A DNA stretch of 32,495 bases from Candidatus Aerophobota bacterium (GTDB lineage Bacteria > Aerophobota > Aerophobia > Aerophobales > B3-G15). The position numbers were made by a program, and so were the translations under genes. Of the stretch, positions 25,515-32,495 are shown piece after piece. The notes beneath the pieces were generated by a model that did no database searches, was not told where the DNA came from, and saw nothing but the letters and a program-made list of their open reading frames with translations. Within the stretch, counting starts at the first letter, position 1, and each line of letters starts with the position of its first letter. The stretch lies in NCBI GenBank assembly GCA_014859225.1, contig JACUUP010000005.1, forward strand, positions 1 to 32,495. Direction: 5' to 3'.

Positions 25515-26177
25515 ATGGAAGAGTGGATGGATTTTAAGAAGCAGCGAGAGGAGATGGTAAAAAGACAGCTTATACCACGGGGGATTACCGATAGAGAAGT
25601 TTTAGATGCTTTTCTTCGCATAGAAAGGGAAAGATTTATTCCTGATTCTGTAAGAGAAGATGCCTATAAAGATTTTCCTCTTCCCATTGGTGAAGGACAG
25701 ACAATCTCGCAACCATACATGGTTGCTTTAATGACTCAGTGTTTAAGATTGACAGGCAAAGAGAAAGTTTTAGAGATTGGTACCGGCTCTGGCTACCAGG
25801 CAGCTATTCTATCTTTTTTGAGTCGGGAAGTTTACAGTATAGAGAGAATATTTTCTCTGGCTGAGAAGGTAAAAAAGCTTTTAAAACAGTTAAATTATAA
25901 CAATGTAAAAGTTTTTATTGGTAATGGGACCTTAGGGTTACAAGAATATGCCCCCTATGACCGGATACTGGTCAGCGCTGGAGCAAAGGATGTTCCTCCA
26001 CCATTGGTTGAACAACTTGGCGAGGGAGGAATAATGGTTATACCTGTAGGCTCTGCTTATTCTCAGGAGTTAATCGTGGTAGAGAAAAAAGATGGTAAAG
26101 TCTCATCAAAAGTAGTGGAAAGATGTGTATTCGTTCCTTTAATTGGTCAGTATGGCTGGGAGGAAAAAGGTGAATAG
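25515..26177 (+). CDS. pcm: Protein-L-isoaspartate O-methyltransferase
   Basis: Pcm methylates isoaspartyl residues with S-adenosylmethionine, starting repair of aged proteins. Motifs: RERFIPDSVREDAYKDFPLPIGEGQTISQPYMVALM, the SAM loop VLEIGTGSGYQAA, and LVSAGAKDVPPPLVEQLGEGG. The 220-residue length is typical. ATG 25515 directly follows AAGAAGGG with almost no spacer; ATG 25527, with GGAAGAG upstream, is the better spaced alternative. It shares a control region with otsAB, which may link protein repair with trehalose stress protection. Confidence 0.95.
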   Translation: MEEWMDFKKQREEMVKRQLIPRGITDREVLDAFLRIERERFIPDSVREDAYKDFPLPIGEGQTISQPYMVALMTQCLRLTGKEKVLEIGTGSGYQAAILSFLSREVYSIERIFSLAEKVKKLLKQLNYNNVKVFIGNGTLGLQEYAPYDRILVSAGAKDVPPPLVEQLGEGGIMVIPVGSAYSQELIVVEKKDGKVSSKVVERCVFVPLIGQYGWEEKGE

Positions 26178-26652
26178 TCCTTCCTTTATCTCTTATTTTC
26201 TTGCATTTTTTGTAAGCATGCTTCCTGTGGCTGAGCTAAGAGGAGGACTTCCTCTTGCTATTTCCTTAGGATTGTCTCCCCTTGAGGCTTATATTGTTAG
26301 TGTTATGGGAAATATTGTTCCTGTATTGCCTCTCCTTGTTGGACTTGATTATTTTTCTAAAATAGCAAGAAAATACAACTGGTCAGGTAAAATTCTAAAT
26401 GCACTGGAGCGAAGAGTTCAAACCAAACAAAAAATTGTTTATAAATACGGAGTTTTAGGAATCATAATTTTAGTGGCTATTCCCTTACCGGTTACCGGAG
26501 CCTGGACAGGGAGCCTGGTAAGTTTTCTTTTATCTATACCGCTTAGGTATTCCTTTCCTGCTATTTCTGCGGGTGTTTTTATAGCAGGGGTCATTGTGCT
26601 TTTTGTTACGCTCGGGATATTTAGTATAGGCAGGGTAGTTGTCGGGATGTAG
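26170..26652 (+). CDS. Small membrane protein of the putative small multidrug exporter family (COG2426 type)
   Basis: The product is about 160 residues with four to five hydrophobic segments. Family features seen are FFVSMLPVAELRGGLPLAISLG near the N terminus, VMGNIVPVLPLL, and IIILVAIPLPVTGAWTGSLVSFLL. The family is annotated as putative small multidrug export, but its transport role is not well established. The best start is GTG 26170, six bases after GGGAGG and overlapping the pcm stop; in-frame ATG 26152 and TTG 26143 lie upstream. Its last three codons lie inside the tRNA-Pro gene. Confidence 0.82.
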   Translation: MNSPSFISYFLAFFVSMLPVAELRGGLPLAISLGLSPLEAYIVSVMGNIVPVLPLLVGLDYFSKIARKYNWSGKILNALERRVQTKQKIVYKYGVLGIIILVAIPLPVTGAWTGSLVSFLLSIPLRYSFPAISAGVFIAGVIVLFVTLGIFSIGRVVVGM

Positions 26653-26721
26653 CGCAGCCTGGTTTAGCGCGCCTCGTTCGGGTCGAGGAGGTCGGGGGTT
26701 CAAATCCCCCCATCCCGACCA
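26643..26721 (+). tRNA. tRNA-Pro (anticodon CGG), CCA encoded
   Basis: A full cloverleaf can be drawn. The acceptor stem CGGGATG (26643-26649) pairs with CATCCCG (26711-26717). The D stem is GCGC/GCGC. The anticodon stem CCTCG/CGAGG holds loop TTCGGGT with anticodon CGG at 26679-26681. The T stem GGGGG/CCCCC holds TTCAAAT. Discriminator A is followed by an encoded CCA (26719-26721). The layout matches E. coli tRNA-Pro(CGG). The 5' end overlaps the stop of the preceding membrane-protein gene by 10 bases. Confidence 0.96.
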
Positions 26722-26797
26722 GAACGATAAAGTAAGTTAAGCAAAAATGAGAGAAGTAAGGAAACCGTGGGTATTTTTACAAAGGGGGGTGCAGAAG

Positions 26798-27709
26798 ATG
26801 ATAGATGTAAGAAAATTTAAGCATAAGCGCAGACTGCTCGTAGCTGTTTTTTTATTAATCTGGGTTAGCTTTTTTTGCTCTTCCTTACAAGCAGCAACAT
26901 TCACCTACTACAGGTACCACATAGTCAGAAGAGGTGAGAGTTTGTGGATAATAAGCCAGCAGTACGGTGTTTCAATTGAAGAGATTAAAAGAAAAAATGA
27001 CCTTCGTGCTGACAGAATCTATCCTGACCAGAAATTAATTATCCCCATAACCATTAAAGGGGTTTATCATGAGGTTAAACCATACGAAACGCTGTGGCGT
27101 ATATGCAGGACATACGGTATGAGTATGGAAGAGATTATTTATCTTAACCGTATATCAGACCCTGACCGTATAATGCCTGGACAGAAGCTATTTATTCCTG
27201 GCGCAAGCCAGGTTAAAGAGGTTGAGATTCCCAGAGAAATCATTGCTCCTGCAGAAAAAGAAATAGAAATCTCCCCTCCCATCCAGGAGGATATAATTAA
27301 ACCGCCTCCCTCTGTTAGGGAGGCGGTAAGCGGGAAAGGGTTTTTAATCTGGCCTGTTAAGGGAGATATAACAGATTATAGAAGAAGTAACTCCGGTATT
27401 GATATTTTTTCCCCTGAGGGGACAAGTATTGTTGCTCCTGCAAAAGGTATAGTTTATTTTAGTGGCTGGCTTAGAAACTACGGGAGAGCAATAATAATTG
27501 AGCACCAGGAGCTTGGACTTTACACCTGTTATATGCATAATTCGGTTAACCTGGTAGAAAAGGATGATTTTGTGGAACAGGGACAACCTATTGCTATTAT
27601 AGGGGATACCGGTATTGCTGAAAGGATAATGCTTTATCTTGAGATTAGAAGGGCAAGGGATGGTAGGCCACTTGACCCACTTGATTATCTTCCCTCCAGC
27701 TTGAATTAG
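26798..27709 (+). CDS. LysM and degenerate LytM (M23) domain envelope protein, NlpD/EnvC-like
   Basis: This exported protein of 303 residues has a signal peptide (KFKHKRRLLVAVFLLIWVSF, cleavage near SSLQA), two LysM repeats that bind peptidoglycan (YHIVRRGESLWIISQQYGVS and HEVKPYETLWRICRTYGMS), a proline-rich linker and an M23/LytM domain. Zinc ligands of active M23 peptidases are lost: the usual HxGID reads SNSGIDI, and the final HxH reads LYLEI. YMHNS keeps only one histidine. It is therefore likely an amidase activator like NlpD or EnvC rather than a peptidase. ATG 26798 follows AAAGGGGGG; an upstream ATG at 26747 is also open but less supported. Confidence 0.9.
   Translation: MIDVRKFKHKRRLLVAVFLLIWVSFFCSSLQAATFTYYRYHIVRRGESLWIISQQYGVSIEEIKRKNDLRADRIYPDQKLIIPITIKGVYHEVKPYETLWRICRTYGMSMEEIIYLNRISDPDRIMPGQKLFIPGASQVKEVEIPREIIAPAEKEIEISPPIQEDIIKPPPSVREAVSGKGFLIWPVKGDITDYRRSNSGIDIFSPEGTSIVAPAKGIVYFSGWLRNYGRAIIIEHQELGLYTCYMHNSVNLVEKDDFVEQGQPIAIIGDTGIAERIMLYLEIRRARDGRPLDPLDYLPSSLN
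27301..27327 (+). repeat. 10-bp perfect hairpin inside the LysM/LytM gene linker
   Basis: ACCGCCTCCC (27301-27310) and GGGAGGCGGT (27318-27327) are perfectly complementary with a 7-base loop. They encode part of the proline-rich linker between the LysM and LytM domains. The stem is GC-rich against its surroundings and could pause translation or transcription. Confidence 0.6.
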
Positions 27710-27756
27710 TTCAAGGACTTGTCAACAGCAAAGGCAAAATAAGGAGAGATTTTATA

Positions 27757-29019
27757 ATGCTAAGCGTTAAATGGCTCAGAGAAAATGTAGAAGTCATGAA
27801 AGAGAGTTTAGCCAAACGTAAAACAGAGGCTGACCTTGATAGTTTTCTTCGCTGGGATGGAGAAAGGAGAAGATGCACCAGGGAGGTTGATGAATTAAAG
27901 TATCTGCAGAACAAAAAGTCAAAACAAATTAGTCAGTTTAAAAAAGAGAGCAAAGATGCAGTAGATTTAATTAACGGGATGCAGCATCTTGCAGCTAAAA
28001 TAAAAAAGCTGGAGAAAAGAAAAAAAGAGTTGGATAATAAGGTAACAGATTTTCTTCTTAACTTTCCCAACAGGCTCCATCCAGATGTTCCCTGGGGTGA
28101 AAATGTAGAGGTGAGAAGATGGGGAAAGATTCCTGATTTTAATTTTCCCGTTAAAGACCACCAGGAAATTGGTGAACATTTAGGCATTCTTGATTTTAAA
28201 GCTGCTGCTAAAATTACAGGAAGTGGTTTTGTCCTTTGCAAAGGACTGGGAGCCAGGTTGGAAAGAGCCCTGATTAATTTTATGCTGGATATGCATATAA
28301 AAAAGGGATACGAAGAGGTGCTTCCCCCTTTTATGACCAACACCTCCTCTACTATGGGCACAGCACAGCTTCCCAAGTTCAAAGATGAGCTTTACAAATT
28401 AGATAAGGATGATTATTATCTTGTTCCTACAGCTGAAGTTCCGGTCACCAATATTCACAGGGAGGAAATTTTAAAAGAGGATAAGCTTCCTGTATATTAT
28501 ACAGCTTATACCCCCTGTTTTCGTCGGGAAGCAGGTGCTTATGGTAAGAAAATCCAGGGAATGATAAGAGTTCATCAATTTAATAAGGTGGAGCTTGTCA
28601 AATTTACCACTCCTGAAACATCTTATGATGAACTGGAAAAACTTCTGCAAGACGCAGAGGAAGTTCTACAAAAACTCGGGCTTGCTTACAGGGTAGTAAA
28701 GCTGTGTGGAGAGGAACTTGGCTTTGCCGCCTCCTTCGGGTATGATATTGAGGTTTGGCTTCCCAGTCAAAAAAAGTGGCTTGAGATATCTACCTGCTCC
28801 AACTTTGAAAGCTACCAATCCAGAAGAGCATCTATAAAGTATAGAGAAAAGCTAACAGGCAAAACACGATATGTGCACACTCTTAATGGGTCAGGGCTTG
28901 CCGTAGGAAGATGTGTGGTAGCTATTCTGGAGAACTTTCAGGATGAGAAGGGGAATGTTCGCATTCCTGAGGCTCTTGCACCCCACCTTGGTGGTGTGGA
29001 AATAATAGAGAGAGGATGA
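27757..29019 (+). CDS. serS: Seryl-tRNA synthetase
   Basis: This class II synthetase charges tRNA-Ser. The N-terminal coiled-coil arm that holds the tRNA long variable arm spans about residues 30-105. The catalytic core shows YYLVPTAEVPVTNIHREEIL, motif 2 PCFRREAGAYGKKIQGMIR followed by VHQFNKVELV, and motif 3 GSGLAVGRCVVAILENFQ. The 420-residue length is typical. AAGGAGAG lies ahead of ATG 27757. It is the only synthetase here and shares its direction with tRNA-Pro and gpsA. Confidence 0.97.
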   Translation: MLSVKWLRENVEVMKESLAKRKTEADLDSFLRWDGERRRCTREVDELKYLQNKKSKQISQFKKESKDAVDLINGMQHLAAKIKKLEKRKKELDNKVTDFLLNFPNRLHPDVPWGENVEVRRWGKIPDFNFPVKDHQEIGEHLGILDFKAAAKITGSGFVLCKGLGARLERALINFMLDMHIKKGYEEVLPPFMTNTSSTMGTAQLPKFKDELYKLDKDDYYLVPTAEVPVTNIHREEILKEDKLPVYYTAYTPCFRREAGAYGKKIQGMIRVHQFNKVELVKFTTPETSYDELEKLLQDAEEVLQKLGLAYRVVKLCGEELGFAASFGYDIEVWLPSQKKWLEISTCSNFESYQSRRASIKYREKLTGKTRYVHTLNGSGLAVGRCVVAILENFQDEKGNVRIPEALAPHLGGVEIIERG

Positions 29020-29028
29020 GGTGAGTAA

Positions 29029-30039
29029 ATGGAAAAAATTGCGGTAATGGGTGCAGGAGTTATGGGATGTGCTTTAGCTTTTCATTTAAAGAACCTGGGA
29101 AATGAGGTTAGTCTCTGGGGAACTGAGTTTGATGCTAAGGTAATTACAACAAGGAGACAGGAAAAACTTGGTGTGAGTATACCCGGGGATATTGATGTTT
29201 TTCGCTTTGACCAGATAAAAGAAGCTCTCAAAGGACGAAAAATTTTAATAGTTTCCATTAAAGCAGAAGGGGTAGGGAAACTCTCAGAATACATAGCAGC
29301 TTATCTTAAGGAGGAAATGGTTATTTTAAATGTGGCGAAAGGAATTCCTGAGCCTCCTCACCTTACACTTTGTGATTTAATTGAGAGGAGTCTCCCCAAA
29401 AATCTATCGGGTAAGGTAGCTGTGGTGGGTATGGGGGGAGCTGCCCGGGCCATAGAAATAGTTCAGGGTATCTTTACCGAGGTCGTTTTTGCTTCTTCCA
29501 ACCTAAAGGCGGCGAAGATGTGCTGCAGAATTTTTCAAAGCCCGACTTTTGCCACTAATTTTACCCGGGATGTGATTGGAGTTGAGCTATGTGCTGCCAT
29601 GAAAAACTCCTTTGCTATTGCTGTTGGAATGGGGGATGGACTTAAGGGGGGTGATAATATGAAGGCGGCTTTTATGGCTCGCTCTATAACAGAAATGGCT
29701 AAAGTAATCACAGCTAAGGGGGGAAAAATACAGACGGTTTTAGGTCCAGCAGGGGTGGGAGACCTTTATGTTACTTCTCAGGGGGGAAGAAATAGAACCT
29801 TAGGAAAACTTTTGGGGGAAGGGATAGGTTTGGAAGATGCTTTGAAAAAAATGAAGGGTCAAACAATTGAAGGATATATGACCCTTAAAGGGATACGAAG
29901 AATAGCTGATGAGCTGGAAGAGGAAGGAAAGTTAAAGGTTAAAGACGAGCTTTTTCTTTTCTGGAATCTTTATGAAATTCTTCATCAAAAAAAAGATGCC
30001 CGTTTAATAGTTCAAAACTATGGACAGCGAGGAGTGTAA
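29029..30039 (+). CDS. gpsA: Glycerol-3-phosphate dehydrogenase [NAD(P)+]
   Basis: GpsA reduces dihydroxyacetone phosphate to sn-glycerol-3-phosphate for phospholipid synthesis. The Rossmann start is VMGAGVMGCALAFHLKNLG; the family has further typical blocks in NVAKGIPEP, GVELCAAMKNSFAIAVGMGDGL (catalytic Lys), GDNMKAAFMARSITEMAK and GPAGVGDLYVT. At 336 residues it has the normal size. It starts 9 bases after serS and 6 bases separate it from the dehydrogenase that follows. Confidence 0.95.
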   Translation: MEKIAVMGAGVMGCALAFHLKNLGNEVSLWGTEFDAKVITTRRQEKLGVSIPGDIDVFRFDQIKEALKGRKILIVSIKAEGVGKLSEYIAAYLKEEMVILNVAKGIPEPPHLTLCDLIERSLPKNLSGKVAVVGMGGAARAIEIVQGIFTEVVFASSNLKAAKMCCRIFQSPTFATNFTRDVIGVELCAAMKNSFAIAVGMGDGLKGGDNMKAAFMARSITEMAKVITAKGGKIQTVLGPAGVGDLYVTSQGGRNRTLGKLLGEGIGLEDALKKMKGQTIEGYMTLKGIRRIADELEEEGKLKVKDELFLFWNLYEILHQKKDARLIVQNYGQRGV

Positions 30040-30045
30040 AAGATT

Positions 30046-31074
30046 ATGAAAATAGCAGAATATCACAGTTTAAATGATATAAGGGTAGTTGATGTTCCTC
30101 TGCCTGAGATTAGGCGGGGGGATATTCTGGTAAGAACAAAGGTATGCGGGATATGTGGAAGCGATGTTTTAGAGTGGTACAGGAAGATGAGGAAATCACC
30201 TTTTTTGGGTCATGAGGTAACCGGAGTGATAGAGAAGATAGGGGAGGGGGTTGAGAAATTTAAAGAAGGAGACAGAGTTTTTATTCATCATCATGTTCCC
30301 TGTTTTATCTGTCATTACTGTAGAAGGGGTAAATACACTATGTGTCCCACATTCCATCATACTAACTTTGATGTGGCAGGTCTTGCTGAGTTTGTCAGAG
30401 TGCCAGAGCTTAATGTCAAAAATGGAGGGGTAATAAAATTACCTGATAGTGTTTCTTTTGAGCAGGGAAGTTTATTTGAGCCAATAGGATGTTGCATGAG
30501 GGGACTTAAAAATACAAATTTACACGCAGGAGATACTGTTTTGATAATTGGTGCAGGGTTTACCGGGCTTGTGCATGCTCATCTCGCCAGGATGATGGGG
30601 GCAGGCCTTATAGTTGTATCTGATTTTTTTGATTTTAAACTAAGAAAAGCTAAGATAATGGGAGCAGATGTTATTATAAATCCAGGCAAGGAAGACGTTA
30701 GGGAAAAGCTTCATAAGGCAAACGAGGGAAGAGGTGCAGATGTTGTGGTAGTCACTCCTGCTTCTACCAGAGTTATACAGGATGCTATTAATTATCTTGA
30801 CAAAGGAGGCCATCTTTATCTTTTTGGACCTACTTCTCCTGATGATTTTCTGTCCATTTTGCCTTACACGTTCTTTTTCTCCGAGTTAAGTTTAACTACA
30901 AATTATTCAACAACACCTATAGAAACTAATGCTGTATGTAAACTTATGGAGGAAGGAAAGATAAAAACAGAGGGACTTGTAACCCATAGATTTAGTCTGA
31001 ATGAGGTTCAGGAAGCTTTTGGTGTTGCGGCAAAAGCCGAAAAGTCCTTAAAAGTGATTGTAAGTTTTGAGTGA
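30046..31074 (+). CDS. Zinc-dependent medium-chain alcohol/polyol dehydrogenase
   Basis: This is an MDR-family NAD(P)-dependent dehydrogenase of 342 residues, of the sorbitol/threonine dehydrogenase type. Catalytic zinc residues occur in VCGICGSD (Cys) and GHEVTG (His-Glu). The structural zinc lobe CFICHYCRRGKYTMC has all four cysteines. The cofactor-binding turn reads IIGAGFTGLVHAHLA, with acidic VSDFFDF after it favouring NAD. The substrate is unknown. A sugar kinase follows 60 bases on, suggesting a polyol-to-ketose-to-ketose-phosphate route. AGGAG lies 11 bases before ATG 30046. Confidence 0.88.
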   Translation: MKIAEYHSLNDIRVVDVPLPEIRRGDILVRTKVCGICGSDVLEWYRKMRKSPFLGHEVTGVIEKIGEGVEKFKEGDRVFIHHHVPCFICHYCRRGKYTMCPTFHHTNFDVAGLAEFVRVPELNVKNGGVIKLPDSVSFEQGSLFEPIGCCMRGLKNTNLHAGDTVLIIGAGFTGLVHAHLARMMGAGLIVVSDFFDFKLRKAKIMGADVIINPGKEDVREKLHKANEGRGADVVVVTPASTRVIQDAINYLDKGGHLYLFGPTSPDDFLSILPYTFFFSELSLTTNYSTTPIETNAVCKLMEEGKIKTEGLVTHRFSLNEVQEAFGVAAKAEKSLKVIVSFE

Positions 31075-31134
31075 AGAGGAAAAAGATAGCTACAAGGCTT
31101 GGAGCCTGAGTAAACTTCGTGAGAGGGGGATTTA

Positions 31135-32495
31135 ATGGCAAAGGATTACATAATCGGTGTAGATTGCAGCACCACCGCGGCAAAGGCAATTGTATGGGAT
31201 AAAGAGGGAACCCCTGTAGCAGAGGGAAGAAAGTCTATGCAGCTTCTCATCCCAAAGTCAGAGTGGGGTGAACAAAAATGTGAGCAGTGGTGGTCTGCCA
31301 CAGCAGAGGCTATTAAAGAAGCAGTATTGCAGGTTGATTCTCGCAGGATTACAGCAATAGGAATAACTCATCAGCGTGAAAGCTTTGTCCCTTTAAATAA
31401 AAATATGCACCCATTACGAAACGGTATATTGTGGGTGGATACAAGGGCAACATCTCAGGTTCAAAAGTTAAAAAAAACTTATGCAGATACAATCCATAAA
31501 ATCACCGGACTTTTTCCTAATTTATATGCAGCCAATGCTAAAATGATGTGGCTGAGAGAAAATGAGCCTTCCATATTTGAGCAAACTCATAAATTTTTAG
31601 ATGTTTATGCCTATCTTGCCTGGAAGCTAACCGGCCGTCTTGTTACCAGCTTTGCTTCTGCCTGCCCTTTAGGACTTCTTGATATGTCAAAGCTTTGCTG
31701 GAGTAAGCAAGTTATGGAAATTATAGGGGTGAGGGAAGAGCAGTTTCCCGAGCTTTGTCCACCGGGAGAAGTTGTAGGCACTCTTACCCGGGAGGCAGCT
31801 TCTTTGTTGGGTTTGTTAGAAGGTGTCCCGGTTGTAGCAGGAGGAGGAGATGGTCAGTGTGCCGCACTTGGAGCGGGTGTGGTTGAGGAAGGTTATGCCT
31901 CTTTAAATTTGGGGACAGCAGTTGTGTCAGAGTTTTTTTCTCCAGAATATGTAACCGGAAAAACTTTTCGCACTCTGTGTGGATGTGTTCCTGGAAGCTA
32001 TATAGCTGAAAGTTTAATCGCCGGAGGGACTTTTACTATAAGCTGGTTTGTAAAGGAGTTTGCCCATAATGAAAGAAAACTATCTGAAATTGATAACATT
32101 TCCGCAGAAGAGCTCCTTGAGATTCTGGCATCCAGGGTTAAACCGCAAAGCCCAAGATTATTGATGGTTCCTTACTGGAAAGCCGCTGCTGCTCCTTTCT
32201 GGGACCCTCTTGCCCGGGGTATTGTAATTGGGTGGAGCGGGGATACAGGTAGAGCCCATCTTTACAGGGCTATTATGGAGGGCATCGTCTTTGAACAAAA
32301 GTTTTTATACGATGGGATGGAAGCCTCTCTGAATAAAAAAATTGAAAAAATTATCCTTTTAGGAGGAGGAGCAAAAAGCACTCTCTGGCGGCAGATTTTA
32401 GCTGATATAACAGGAATCCCTGTTTTTATCCCCCACACATTTGAAGCCACCTGCCTTGGGGCAGCAATGCTTGCCGCTTATGCCGCAGGTATGTA
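31135..32495 (+). CDS. FGGY-family carbohydrate kinase, xylulokinase-like (3' end outside window)
   Basis: The open frame runs from ATG 31135, with GAGAGGGGG upstream, to the window edge: at least 453 residues. It phosphorylates a sugar or polyol with ATP. Seen: the N-terminal phosphate loop IIGVDCSTTAAKAIVWDKEG, ITHQRESFVPLNKN with ILWVDTRA, the catalytic-base region VVAGGGDGQCAALGAGVV, and the ATP-site block ILLGGGAKSTLWRQILADITG. Xylulokinase is the nearest type by eye, although erythritol, ribulose or related kinases are possible. Association with the upstream polyol dehydrogenase supports pentitol or pentulose use. Confidence 0.9.
   Translation, partial: MAKDYIIGVDCSTTAAKAIVWDKEGTPVAEGRKSMQLLIPKSEWGEQKCEQWWSATAEAIKEAVLQVDSRRITAIGITHQRESFVPLNKNMHPLRNGILWVDTRATSQVQKLKKTYADTIHKITGLFPNLYAANAKMMWLRENEPSIFEQTHKFLDVYAYLAWKLTGRLVTSFASACPLGLLDMSKLCWSKQVMEIIGVREEQFPELCPPGEVVGTLTREAASLLGLLEGVPVVAGGGDGQCAALGAGVVEEGYASLNLGTAVVSEFFSPEYVTGKTFRTLCGCVPGSYIAESLIAGGTFTISWFVKEFAHNERKLSEIDNISAEELLEILASRVKPQSPRLLMVPYWKAAAAPFWDPLARGIVIGWSGDTGRAHLYRAIMEGIVFEQKFLYDGMEASLNKKIEKIILLGGGAKSTLWRQILADITGIPVFIPHTFEATCLGAAMLAAYAAGM

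Noticed and set aside
26641-26720. Alternative tRNA acceptor stem GTCGGGA/TCCCGAC starting at 26641
   Set aside because: It leaves no proper discriminator and CCA. Shifting to CGGGATG/CATCCCG gives discriminator A, an encoded CCA and a standard D arm.
1-32495. CRISPR array, prophage or classical defence system
   Set aside because: No regularly spaced repeats, integrase, structural phage genes or nuclease/restriction modules were seen anywhere in the window.

Overview
The window reads as a chromosomal segment of an anaerobic, Gram-negative (diderm) bacterium. Lipid A genes (lpxD and an lpxC-fabZ fusion), a Skp/OmpH chaperone and RseP point to an outer membrane. A ferredoxin-type 2-oxoacid oxidoreductase subunit points to anaerobic metabolism. 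TreT, RtcB with archease, and an intein are often met in thermophiles or archaea, so lateral exchange with such organisms is plausible. No marker here fixes the phylum. An uncultivated candidate-phylum diderm is my guess only. Coding density is high and base composition looks uniform and moderately AT-rich.

Region 1 (1-10803, plus strand) is one very compact run of eleven genes, mostly overlapping or separated by 0-25 bases: phoH (3' part), a 7TM-HD phosphohydrolase, ybeY, skp/ompH, lpxD, lpxC-fabZ, uppS, cdsA, rseP, then a lone 2-oxoacid:ferredoxin oxidoreductase alpha subunit (vorB-like), leuD and cimA. It joins RNA processing, envelope lipid synthesis and regulated proteolysis to branched-chain 2-oxoacid metabolism. 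Several usual neighbours are missing (dxr, bamA, lpxA, leuC, other VOR subunits).

Region 2 (10804-14516) opens with a 25-bp perfect inverted repeat lying between convergent genes. It is followed on the minus strand by archease and rtcB, an RNA-ligase pair. The rtcB gene carries a 512-residue intein with a LAGLIDADG endonuclease, placed immediately before the catalytic metal-binding cysteine.

Region 3 (14564-16600) holds a small unrecognised protein, pdxA, and an unusual protein with a transposase-like helix-turn-helix and a C-terminal four-cysteine ribbon.

Region 4 (16601-25412) is a sugar module: binding protein and two permeases of a CUT1 sugar ABC importer (no ATPase), branching enzyme glgB, trehalose synthase treT, and a convergent otsA-otsB fusion. 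The importer-plus-treT layout recalls archaeal trehalose/maltose loci. The two trehalose routes meet tail to tail with a 4-base overlap.

Region 5 (25432-32495, plus strand) starts with two back-to-back sigma70-like promoters. It contains pcm, a small membrane protein whose end overlaps a tRNA-Pro(CGG), a LysM/degenerate LytM protein, serS, gpsA, a zinc alcohol dehydrogenase and the 5' part of an FGGY sugar kinase. The last two suggest a polyol or sugar catabolic pair.
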